A stretch of DNA of 21,085 nt, taken from NCBI GenBank assembly GCA_021802085.1, contig JAKAAZ010000034.1, positions 1 through 21,085 of the forward strand, given 5' to 3'. A program made the position numbers and the translations under genes. The stretch is from Acidobacteriota bacterium (GTDB taxonomy: Bacteria > Acidobacteriota > Terriglobia > Terriglobales > Acidobacteriaceae). Below, in pieces: positions 6,851 through 14,029 of the stretch (position 1 is the stretch's first letter; every line of letters starts with the position of its first letter). A model generated the notes under the pieces. That model searched no databases. It was not told the DNA's origin and was given only the letters and a program-made list of their open reading frames with translations.

Positions 6851-8362
6851 GTGAAGTTGAGGTGGATCCGAACTACACTGTTCCTTTCTCTGGCTCTCAG
6901 CTGCATCTCTCGGCAGAGTTATGCCGACTCCGTTAAGTCCGATCTCGTATTGCAAGGCACGATCACGCACGCGCAGAACCAGACCTACGTTCAGGTACCC
7001 TTCAATATCCCTCCAGGTGTTTTTCGCCTGACGGTGACGTTTCAATATACGGGCAAGGAGCAGGGAACCAGACTGGATCTTGGCATCTTCGATCCGAATC
7101 GATTTCGCGGAGCCAGTGGAGGAAATAAGTCGACTTTTACCATCAGCGAAACCGATGCGACTCCTTCCTATTTGCCAGGACCCATCATAGCCGGACGATG
7201 GTTTCTTTTGATCGCTGTGCCAAACATCCGACCGAACGATGTCGCCCACTATGTCGCCGACGTCGTTTTTGAAACCAAGCCGCAAATAGAATCCTTCTCG
7301 AATGGCCCGCTACGCAACGGGCCAGCCTGGTATCGCGGCGACTTGCACATGCACACTGGACATAGTGACGGCACGTGTCCTAGCCAGACCGGCAAATCCG
7401 TTCCGTGCCCGGTGTTTGTCACTGCGGAGGCAGCCATGCGACGCGGCCTGGATTTCATTGCCATCACGGATCACAACACTGTCTCCCACTACGACGCGAT
7501 GCGGGAGCTGCAACCTTACTTCGATACGTTGCTCTTCATTCCTGGGCGCGAGATCACTACATTCTGGGGGCACGCGAATGCCTTTGGCATTACCAGATTC
7601 GTCGACTATCGCGTTGGCAGCCCCGCCGTGCCAGACATCAATGCCGTGGCCCGGCAAGTCGATCGGTTGGGCGGAATCATTTCCATCAATCACCCCAATG
7701 ATCCCACCGGAGAAGATTGTCTCGGCTGTGGCTGGACTCCGAATCCACCTGCCGATCTGCATTTATTTTCTGCCATCGAAGCTGTGAACGGTGGGGCCTT
7801 GCAAGGCCCCAATTCTGGCGTAAGTTTTTGGGAGAGGCAGTTGGACGACGGGTATAGAATTCCAGCCATCGGCGGCAGCGACAACCATCATGCGGCATGG
7901 CCTTTGAACCATCCGGACTCGGTCGGCATTCCAACGACCGTCGTGTATGCGCAAAATCTGTCGGTGTCCGCCATTCTCGACGGAATTCGTGCTGGCCATG
8001 TATTTATCGATCTAACTGGTTCCCGCAACCGGATACTGGAAATGACGGCTTCCGCGCCGGGACAAGCAACTGCCTTGATGGGCGATTCGCTGCACGCGGC
8101 TCCCGGCGCCGATCTTCAGTTGACCGTCCATGTCGTGGGATGTTCGGGCTGGCTGTTGAAAATGTCCGACAACGGCCAGGACAATTCCGCACTTCCATCC
8201 AGGATTGTGTCCCAGGGAGATGCGATCGCGCATTTCACTTGGCGTAGCGACGGTAAGCGGCATTGGCTGCTTCCTCAAATGGAAACACCTCAAGGAAAAC
8301 TTGAGGTTCTCGGCAATCCAATTTACGTGAACGATGGTGATCGCAAATCGATCCGCCAGTAA
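6851..8362 (+). CDS. Secreted PHP-domain metallohydrolase, CehA/McbA type
   Basis: 503 residues. The GTG start at 6851 has GGAG six bases upstream and gives a signal peptide (LFLSLALSCISRQSYA, cut near residue 25). Residues about 30-142 form a beta-sandwich of the kind that precedes the catalytic domain in this family. The PHP domain follows with its metal ligands: YRGDLHMHTGHSDG at 161-174, DFIAITDHNT at 201-210, PGREITTFWGHANAFG at 231-246, SINHPND at 278-284 and GGSDNHH at 341-347. A C-terminal beta domain (about 390-495) closes the protein. Family members are metal-dependent phosphoesterases or carbamate/ester hydrolases acting outside the cytoplasm. The gene is divergent from the transporter operon; the 240-base gap 6611-6850 must hold both promoters. 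It is followed 16 bases later by a phosphodiesterase-like gene, pointing to a joint role in degrading a phosphate ester or phosphodiester. Confidence 0.85.
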   Translation: MKLRWIRTTLFLSLALSCISRQSYADSVKSDLVLQGTITHAQNQTYVQVPFNIPPGVFRLTVTFQYTGKEQGTRLDLGIFDPNRFRGASGGNKSTFTISETDATPSYLPGPIIAGRWFLLIAVPNIRPNDVAHYVADVVFETKPQIESFSNGPLRNGPAWYRGDLHMHTGHSDGTCPSQTGKSVPCPVFVTAEAAMRRGLDFIAITDHNTVSHYDAMRELQPYFDTLLFIPGREITTFWGHANAFGITRFVDYRVGSPAVPDINAVARQVDRLGGIISINHPNDPTGEDCLGCGWTPNPPADLHLFSAIEAVNGGALQGPNSGVSFWERQLDDGYRIPAIGGSDNHHAAWPLNHPDSVGIPTTVVYAQNLSVSAILDGIRAGHVFIDLTGSRNRILEMTASAPGQATALMGDSLHAAPGADLQLTVHVVGCSGWLLKMSDNGQDNSALPSRIVSQGDAIAHFTWRSDGKRHWLLPQMETPQGKLEVLGNPIYVNDGDRKSIRQ

Positions 8363-8378
8363 AGGAGTTGTTAGCATC

Positions 8379-9449
8379 GTGTCGAGAAAGATTGCTTTGA
8401 TTGGTCTGCTGGTATCGTCCAGTTTATTTTTCGCTTTTACCGGCGTATGCCAGCGCACGGCGATTCGGCCGGGAACCCGCACGTTGATGGATGCGCACAA
8501 TTGCTATCCATATGGCGATTGGTGGGCCGACCGGATCGATCGCGCCCTTTCCGCCGGGACTCCGCTGGCCATTGAACAGGACTTGAGTTGGTATACCGAT
8601 CCGAAGACGGGAAAATCATGGTCGGTAGTTGCCCACGCGACACCGCTCACCGGGCACGAACCTACGCTGCAAACCTACTTCTTCGATCGTATTCGCCCAA
8701 TCGCGGAGCGCGCATTGCGCGAAAATAATCAGGCCCAGTGGCCGCTGATCACGCTGAATCTGGATTTCAAGGATAACAAGCCTGAACATATCGCCTATAT
8801 TTGGGCCGTCTTGCAGCGCTATCAGGCCTGGCTTACAACAGCACCGCGCACGACAAAGATTCATGACGTTCAGCGGTTGCACGTTGGGCCCATCCTGGTT
8901 CTTACGGGCGATTCCGACGCACAGCAAAAGGTGTTCTACGACCAGGTCCCAGTGGGCGGGCGTCTGCTCGTCTTTGGCGCTGTTCACACCAATCCGCAGG
9001 ATCCAATGGCTGCCCCTGATGTGCTGGAGCCAGAATCAGCTAACAATTATCGTCGCTGGTGGAACAATCCTTGGAACGTTGTGGAGAAGGGTGGGCAAAC
9101 GCAAGCGGGAGGCTGGACCGGTGCGGATTTCGCGCGTCTAAAATCGCTGGTCCAGCACGCCCACGCCAATGGCTTATGGATTCGTTTTTACACGCTCGAT
9201 GGAGCCACCACTGCCGAACTGAGTTGTCGCGGCTGGTTCCCAAGCTATAACTTTGGATCGGTTGCGCGAGCCGAACAACGGTGGCGCGCGGCGTATCTGG
9301 CGAAGGTCGATTACATGGCCAGCGACGAATACGAACTTGTCTCCAACTATCTACAACATCTCCAGTCCAACAGTGCGCCTTCATCCAGGCAAGTCCGGGC
9401 GCGCCTGTTCGCCTGTCCCGTAGGCGGCGAGAAGGCGCGTGGGATGTGA
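8379..9449 (+). CDS. Secreted PLC/GDPD-like phosphodiesterase (TIM barrel)
   Basis: 356 residues from the GTG at 8379, chosen because AAAGGAG lies 11 bases upstream and because it gives a proper signal peptide (SRKIALIGLLVSSSLFFAF, Q25 after TGVC). An ATG 45 bases upstream would overlap the PHP gene and add a polar tail. Residues 37-90 carry a phospholipase C/glycerophosphodiesterase-like active-site pattern: MDAHNCYP with His40, IEQDLSW with Glu66 and Asp68, and VVAHATPL with His86. Later barrel strands include WPLITLNLDFKD, GPILVLTGDS, GLWIRFYTLDG and YMASDEYELVSNYL. Enzymes of this fold cleave phosphodiesters of inositol lipids, glycerophosphodiesters or teichoic-like polymers. It is co-transcribed with the PHP protein upstream. 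The last 30 residues are polar and basic and may be poorly conserved. Substrate is not predictable; some family members are annotated only as PI-PLC-domain proteins. Confidence 0.75.
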   Translation: MSRKIALIGLLVSSSLFFAFTGVCQRTAIRPGTRTLMDAHNCYPYGDWWADRIDRALSAGTPLAIEQDLSWYTDPKTGKSWSVVAHATPLTGHEPTLQTYFFDRIRPIAERALRENNQAQWPLITLNLDFKDNKPEHIAYIWAVLQRYQAWLTTAPRTTKIHDVQRLHVGPILVLTGDSDAQQKVFYDQVPVGGRLLVFGAVHTNPQDPMAAPDVLEPESANNYRRWWNNPWNVVEKGGQTQAGGWTGADFARLKSLVQHAHANGLWIRFYTLDGATTAELSCRGWFPSYNFGSVARAEQRWRAAYLAKVDYMASDEYELVSNYLQHLQSNSAPSSRQVRARLFACPVGGEKARGM

Positions 9450-9562
9450 GGATGCAATCGTTGTTGGGAGCTGGGAGGTAGCACTATGAGGAAACACTCC
9501 TTGGCCATCGCATGATCGCATGGAGTTGGACCTGCCGTTGGTCAGCCGTCTGGAAGCCGTGG

Positions 9563-9784
9563 ATGCGCAACATCCGGATACGGTGGCTCTGGCTACCGGG
9601 GCCCCTGGTGCTGATGGCATTGAGATCTCACGCGCAGGAACCGGCTCCGGAGTCGCCACAGGAACCATTCACACGCGCAGTGCTGCTGTCCGCAAAGCCA
9701 GGCATCGACTCGGAGCCACCAGTGGACGGCTGGGACTGGCGCCGGTATGCTGCGACTGAAATCATTTCTGGATATTCAAGATGA
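9563..9784 (+). CDS. Possible small secreted protein, unidentified
   Basis: A 73-residue frame starting at ATG 9563, preceded by GGAAG at six bases. It opens with MRNIRIRWLWLPGPLVLMAL, then RSHAQEPAPESPQEP, which has the positive N-terminus, hydrophobic core and AQE-type cleavage site followed by a Pro/Glu-rich linker that I expect of an acidobacterial exported protein. The rest (AVLLSAKPGIDSEPPVDGWDWRRYAAT) matches nothing I know. It stops at 9784 without a recognisable domain, and another frame (9747 onward, FLDIQDEGYTTYLKGIADLI) looks equally coding-like, so this may be the head of a longer, frameshifted gene. A competing frame from 9520 (DLPLVSRLEAVDAQHPDTVAL) lowers confidence further. 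Confidence 0.3.
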   Translation: MRNIRIRWLWLPGPLVLMALRSHAQEPAPESPQEPFTRAVLLSAKPGIDSEPPVDGWDWRRYAATEIISGYSR

Positions 9785-10038
9785 GGGATACACGACCTAT
9801 CTGAAAGGTATTGCCGACCTGATTGGCGCCAGGCGCGGACATTCCCTCGTTTCAGCGCGGACCAACCTCTCGCCCACTCCACGTGACAGCATGGAAGGCG
9901 ATGATTCTACAGTTCGATCGTTGCTGCAGAAAATCTTGTTTTCCGGAAGGAATGCCTGTCGCTGGCGCCTGAGGTGCTGGGCCATTTATCTTAGTAGAAG
10001 CGATGATTTCAGAAGATCTACGTGCAAAGGGAAACGAC
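9785..10038. other. Spacer before aceE, no clear gene
   Basis: 254 bases (589 bases from 9450 if the doubtful small gene is ignored). Several frames stay open for 60-100 codons but none has a recognisable domain or convincing ribosome binding site. The immediate 5' flank of aceE carries AAAGGGA (10026-10032), which serves as its ribosome binding site. No clear promoter or terminator was recognised. Confidence 0.35.
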
Positions 10039-12711
10039 ATGGCGACGAAGGTGGAACAGGCCGTTCAGCAAGACATGACCGCTGAGGTCGCAGAGTGGAT
10101 CGAGGCGTTTGACGAGGTTGTTGCGCAGGATTGGGAGCAGGGAGCCGCTCTCCTCTCCGCTCTGCGCGCACGCGCTCGCGAAGCTGGCGTGCCCGCCGTA
10201 GGAGAGGTCGTCACGCCCTATGTGAACACTATCCCCAAACACGACGAAGTTCCCTATCCCGGTGACCGTCGCTTGGAGCGGCGCATCGAAGCTCTACTGC
10301 GCTGGAATGCGATGGCGATGGTGCATGGGCAAAACAAGAACGACGCTGGCATCGGCGGCCATATCTCCACCTATTCCTCTCTGGCGACGCTGCTGGAAGT
10401 CGGCTTTAACCACTTCTTTAAAGCCCGGTATGGAGATCAACCCGGGGACTTGATCTACTTTCAGGGCCATGCATCTCCCGGAGTCTACGCGAGGGCGTAT
10501 TTAGAAGGCCGCTTCGACGAAGCCCGTCTCGGCAATTTTCGCCACGAATTGCGTGACAAGCCGGGACTTTCCAGCTACCCGCACCCTTGGCTCATGCCGG
10601 ACTTCTGGCAGTTTCCAACGGTCTCCATGGGCATCGGGCCGCTGAACGCGATCTACCAGGCCCGATTCATGAAGTACCTAGAGAACCGTAACCTCATACC
10701 GAAGACCGATCGAAAAGTCTGGGCCTTTGTCGGCGACGGCGAGACGGATGAGGTTGACACTCTGGGAGCTATCTCTCTCGGTTCAAGAGAAAAATTGGAC
10801 AACCTGATCTTCGTTGTCAACTGTAACCTGCAGCGGCTCGATGGCCCGGTGCGAGGCAACAAACGGATCATCGATGAACTGGAGGCGACGTTTCGAGGAG
10901 CGGGTTGGAATGTCATCAAAGTCATCTGGGGTTCGGACTGGGATGAGTTGTTCGAGCGCGACCACCAGGGATTGCTGGTCAAGCGGATGGAAGAGTGCGT
11001 CGATGGCGACTACCAGGCTTTCAAAGCCAAGAACGGCCGCTACGTGCGCGAGCACTTCTTCGGCAAGTATCCCGAGCTGCTGAAACTGGTCGAAGACTGG
11101 ACCGACAAACAGATTTTCAAGCTCCATCGCGGCGGCCATGACCCCGCCAAAATCTATAACGCATACAAGCGCGCTCTCGAGCACAAGGGCAGCCCGACAG
11201 TCATCCTGGCAAAAACCATCAAGGGTTACGGACTTGGCTCCGCGCAGGCTCGCAACGCCACCCACTCGGAAAAAAAGCTCACCGACGAGAGCCTGGCAGA
11301 GTTCGTCAAGCATTTCGATATCCCGCTTCCCGAAGGCGCGGCGAAGCATGCGGATTTCTATCGTCCCGACCCGAGTGACCCGGCAATCCAGTACCTGCAG
11401 TCGCGACGAGCCGAACTCGGCGGTTATCTTCCAAAGCGCGAAGTCCCGAAGACCAACTTCGATGCTCCTAGGCTGGAGTTCTTTCACGAATGGCTGTTGG
11501 GGGCCAAGGGTCGCGAAGTCTCTACCACCGGCGTCTTCGTCGCGATGCTGCGCGGACTTATGAAGGATCCGAAGATTGGGAAGCTTATCGTCCCGATTGT
11601 TCCTGACGAAGGCCGCACCTTCGGCATGGAATCGGCGATCAAGCAGGTTGGCATTTACGCTCACGAAGGGCAGAAGTACACGCCCCACGACGCCGATATG
11701 CTGTTGTCGTATCGAGAAAATGTCGACGGTCAGATACTGGAAGAAGGCATCACCGAAGCGGGCTCAATGGCCTCATTCACGGCGGCTGGTACGGCTTACA
11801 CCAATTACCGGATTCCCATGGTGCCGTTTTACATGTACTACTCGATGTTCGGCTTTCAGCGGATCGGAGACATGGCATGGGCGTTTGCCGATTCGCGTGG
11901 TAAGGGCTTCATGATGGGCGGCACTGCCGGTCGCACAACAATGTTGGGCGAAGGCCTGCAGCACCAGGACGGCCACTCGCCGGTACTCTCCGGCACGATC
12001 CCCACCTGCCTTACCTACGACCCCGCGTTCGCCTACGAAATGGCGGTTATCATCCAGGACGGTCTTAGACGAATGTACGAAGCCGGCGAAGATTGCTTCT
12101 ATTACATCACGATGTATAACGAGGCGTATGCGATGCCTGCGATGCCTAACGGCGAGGGCGTTCAGGAAGGCATCCTTCGGGGCATTTATAAGTACAAGGC
12201 CGCCGAGGCGGGTACATCGCAGGCGCAACTTTTCGGCTCCGGCGCAATCTTGAACGAGGTCGTTCGCGCCCAGCAGATTCTTGTCGAGAAGTACGAAATC
12301 GCGGCCGATGTCTGGAGCGTCACCAGCTACAACGAGCTACGCCGTAACGCGTTGGATGTCGAGCGCTGGAACCGGCTGCACCCTGCCGAGAAGGAACGCG
12401 TGCCATCCATTGTCACTGCTGTGGGCAACTCTGCCGGTCCTATTGTTGCAGCCAGCGATTACATGAAGTCGATGCCCGATAGCCTTGCGCCGTGGCTGGG
12501 TTCGCGACTGGCTTCGCTCGGCACCGACGGCTTCGGCCGCTCCGACAACCGCAAGCATCTGCGCCGGCACTTCGAGGTGGACGCTGAGTCCATCGTTGTG
12601 GCAACGCTTTCGAAGCTCGCGCGTGAAGGCGTTATCCAGGCCAATGTCGCGGAGAAAGCCTTCTCGGAACTCGGCCTACCCACCGAAGGCGCAGGAGCTG
12701 CTCGAACTTAA
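10039..12711 (+). CDS. aceE: Pyruvate dehydrogenase E1 component, homodimeric type
   Basis: 890 residues, matching the usual length of the homodimeric E1 (E. coli AceE is 887). It decarboxylates pyruvate with thiamine diphosphate and transfers the acetyl group to the lipoyl domain of E2, in the cytoplasm. Visible signatures: GGHISTYSSLATLLEVGFNH and FQGHASPGVYARAYLEGR (substrate-site histidines), SMGIGPLNAIYQARFMKYL, and the cofactor motif running from VGDGETDEVDTLG to VVNCNLQRLDGP, i.e. GDG followed about 28 residues later by NCN. The second half has the transketolase-like pyrimidine domain (PIVPDEGRTFGMES, DGQILEEGITEAGS, PFYMYYSMFGFQR) and the conserved C-terminal SDNRKHLRRHFEVDAESIVVATL. 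Start at ATG 10039 is preferred over ATG 10003 because AAAGGGA lies seven bases before it. No E2 or E3 gene is adjacent: the next gene is on the other strand, so this E1 stands alone here. Confidence 0.97.
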   Translation: MATKVEQAVQQDMTAEVAEWIEAFDEVVAQDWEQGAALLSALRARAREAGVPAVGEVVTPYVNTIPKHDEVPYPGDRRLERRIEALLRWNAMAMVHGQNKNDAGIGGHISTYSSLATLLEVGFNHFFKARYGDQPGDLIYFQGHASPGVYARAYLEGRFDEARLGNFRHELRDKPGLSSYPHPWLMPDFWQFPTVSMGIGPLNAIYQARFMKYLENRNLIPKTDRKVWAFVGDGETDEVDTLGAISLGSREKLDNLIFVVNCNLQRLDGPVRGNKRIIDELEATFRGAGWNVIKVIWGSDWDELFERDHQGLLVKRMEECVDGDYQAFKAKNGRYVREHFFGKYPELLKLVEDWTDKQIFKLHRGGHDPAKIYNAYKRALEHKGSPTVILAKTIKGYGLGSAQARNATHSEKKLTDESLAEFVKHFDIPLPEGAAKHADFYRPDPSDPAIQYLQSRRAELGGYLPKREVPKTNFDAPRLEFFHEWLLGAKGREVSTTGVFVAMLRGLMKDPKIGKLIVPIVPDEGRTFGMESAIKQVGIYAHEGQKYTPHDADMLLSYRENVDGQILEEGITEAGSMASFTAAGTAYTNYRIPMVPFYMYYSMFGFQRIGDMAWAFADSRGKGFMMGGTAGRTTMLGEGLQHQDGHSPVLSGTIPTCLTYDPAFAYEMAVIIQDGLRRMYEAGEDCFYYITMYNEAYAMPAMPNGEGVQEGILRGIYKYKAAEAGTSQAQLFGSGAILNEVVRAQQILVEKYEIAADVWSVTSYNELRRNALDVERWNRLHPAEKERVPSIVTAVGNSAGPIVAASDYMKSMPDSLAPWLGSRLASLGTDGFGRSDNRKHLRRHFEVDAESIVVATLSKLAREGVIQANVAEKAFSELGLPTEGAGAART

Positions 12712-12958
12712 GCCGAATTTGAATATTGCGATACGAAGGCGGTATGTTTGCCTCTTCCTCGCGGCCGTTAGCTTCCTCTCGGTTACGCAGGCGTGTGACG
12801 GATCTTCCTGCGGGGAAAGGGCATAAAACTGCGGGCAAACAATTGATTGGAGACGAGTTGTCGCTCCCTGGTTGGGAGCGAGTGCCTGACTACATCGTGA
12901 GTTTTCGGCAAGGCTGCGTAGCATGTCTGTGCGAGCGTGAACCGGCTGCGAGGATCAG
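12712..12958. other. Spacer downstream of aceE
   Basis: Together with the following fragment this makes a 386-base stretch (12712-13097) without a supported complete gene. A plus-strand frame of 78 codons (12726-12962) has no ribosome binding site or family resemblance. The only clear structure is the hairpin listed separately. The region separates the plus-strand aceE from the convergent minus-strand ORF-3-like gene. Confidence 0.4.
12861..12881 (+). terminator. Perfect 8-bp hairpin between convergent genes
   Basis: TCGCTCCC (12861-12868) and GGGAGCGA (12874-12881) are perfect reverse complements around a five-base TGGTT loop. The GC-rich stem lies 150 bases after the aceE stop and between convergent transcription units, a usual place for a transcription terminator. 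No U-rich tract follows on either strand, so it is not a classical intrinsic terminator; it might act with Rho or protect the 3' end. Confidence 0.3.
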
Positions 12959-13063
12959 TTAGTTGCGGACGTATTTTGCCAGCAGTTCGTCCATGTCATC
13001 GCCGACGCCATATCCAAAATTGTGGCTGATGGTGCGCACGCGCTCCAGCCGGGCGATCGTGTG
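12959..13063 (-). pseudogene. Unidentified C-terminal protein fragment
   Basis: The minus-strand frame ending with TAA at 12959 reads TIARLERVRTISHNFGYGV followed by GDDMDELLAKYVRN, which has the composition and helix pattern of a genuine protein end. No start or ribosome binding site precedes it in this frame. Just upstream a neighbouring frame reads ELNRYLGQRALAEN, so the two could be parts of one gene joined across a frameshift around 13060, directly behind the ORF-3-like stop. I do not recognise the family. It may be the remnant of a gene once downstream of the ORF-3-like gene. Confidence 0.3.
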
Positions 13064-13097
13064 TTTTCGGCAAGCGCGCGTTGTCCGAGATACCGGT

Positions 13098-13745
13098 TTA
13101 ATTCCTGGAGGCTTTGCCGCGACGACGAGCGGGTAAGAGCATCTGGTTGACGCTGTCGATCGAGAAGGCCAGCGGGTCGAAGTCATAGCCGAGCCAGTTC
13201 CTCAGTTCCTGGTGCTGTTTGTGTTTGGGGTCAGCGATGGCCTCAACGAGATCGTAAAATCCAGGGATGCCCCCACAGTCTTCCGGCGGACAGGCAAGCC
13301 GACCATCGGTGCAGACCGGATACTTCGTACTCGGATCAACTGGAAGTTGCTTCTCCAGGACGATGGCGTGCTCCCAGCTATCGCCGAGATCATAGGTATA
13401 GATAATCTTGGCGCCAGTCCTCGGCAGTACCTCGGAAAGACGCACTGTTCGCTCGTTTTCGACCGGATCCATCCCCATGCTCCGATATTCGGGGTCTGGC
13501 TTACCGAAGTATCGTTTGCCGGCACGGAACTCGTGCATATGGCCGCCCTGCCACCCCATTGAGGCTTGCACTACATCGTGCAACTGCGCCAGCGTCATGA
13601 CTGCGGGAACCAGCAGGCGGCGCCAGATGGGCGGTTTGGTGCCAAGCAGAGTGACCTTGATCTGATAGAAGTCCTTCCGTCCCGGCGACGAAGACCTGTC
13701 GCTGGGGACCCCGGCTTGAGAACTCGCGATCTTCTTCGTTGCCAT
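13098..13745 (-). CDS. Plasmid pRiA4b ORF-3-like family protein
   Basis: 215 residues. After a polar N-terminus (about 25 residues) the PRiA4_ORF3-like domain runs almost to the end: FYQIKVTLLGTKPPIWRRL at 26-44, LAQLHDVVQASMGWQGGHMH near 52-71, a FxxGKRYFGKPD segment, the hallmark IIYTYDLGDSWEHAIVLEK near 114-132, CTDGRLACPPEDCGGI near 143-158 with its cysteines, and GYDFDPLAFSIDSVNQ near 186-201. The function of the family is not established; members occur on chromosomes and plasmids and are presumed cytoplasmic. AAGGG lies about seven bases before the ATG. The gene is complete and of normal length. It stands between aceE and the sulfatases with unidentified fragments on both sides, so no functional partner can be named. 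Confidence 0.85.
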   Translation of the reverse strand: MATKKIASSQAGVPSDRSSSPGRKDFYQIKVTLLGTKPPIWRRLLVPAVMTLAQLHDVVQASMGWQGGHMHEFRAGKRYFGKPDPEYRSMGMDPVENERTVRLSEVLPRTGAKIIYTYDLGDSWEHAIVLEKQLPVDPSTKYPVCTDGRLACPPEDCGGIPGFYDLVEAIADPKHKQHQELRNWLGYDFDPLAFSIDSVNQMLLPARRRGKASRN

Positions 13746-13825
13746 GTCAGCCCTTTTCCGATGTTAAGATTGCACTTCACTGGCCAAGTGGGTTTCGTTG
13801 TCCACGCCGCAGGGTGACATTGCGC

Positions 13826-14029
13826 CTACCTCCGGCGTAAAGAAAACTGTTCCTGCTGCTGGGCGAACTGACTCGTCCGCAGAACCGTCCGGTTCTGCAC
13901 CTCCGAGAATAGCCCCTGGTACAAAATATGGCCAATGACATCCTGCGCAAGATTCACCGACTGAAGCCGATCAAGGTCTGAAATCGTAATCTTCACGCCG
14001 GCTTCAGGTTGATAGGTAAGCCGAATTAG
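13826..14029 (-). other. Coding-like open stretch behind the first sulfatase
   Basis: 67 codons ending in TAG at 13826, in a frame that overlaps the sulfatase stop. The translation LTYQPEAGVKITISDLDRL, then QSVNLAQDVIGHILYQG, then SEVQNRTVLRTSQFAQQQ looks like protein rather than noise, with an amphipathic middle. Extending upstream within the sulfatase gene gives low-complexity shadow sequence, so any true start was lost or the frame is accidental. I do not recognise it. It could be the surviving 3' end of a gene once located between the sulfatase and the ORF-3-like gene. Confidence 0.25.
13879..13898. repeat. Inverted repeat with 9-base arms
   Basis: GCAGAACCG (13879-13887) and CGGTTCTGC (13890-13898) are perfect reverse complements separated by two bases. 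The tight spacing suits a dimeric protein-binding site or a small hairpin. It lies 128 bases after the end of sulfatase 1 and 134 bases before the ORF-3-like start, and may belong to either, or be chance within the coding-like stretch. Confidence 0.3.

Noticed and set aside
10783..11688. 301-codon minus-strand open frame inside aceE
   Set aside because: Fully antisense to the well-conserved E1 gene, with no ribosome binding site or recognisable domain.
13098..13745. ORF-3-like protein as proof of a plasmid or mobile element
   Set aside because: The family name comes from its first description on plasmid pRiA4b; members are common on chromosomes, and no transposase, integrase or replication gene is nearby.
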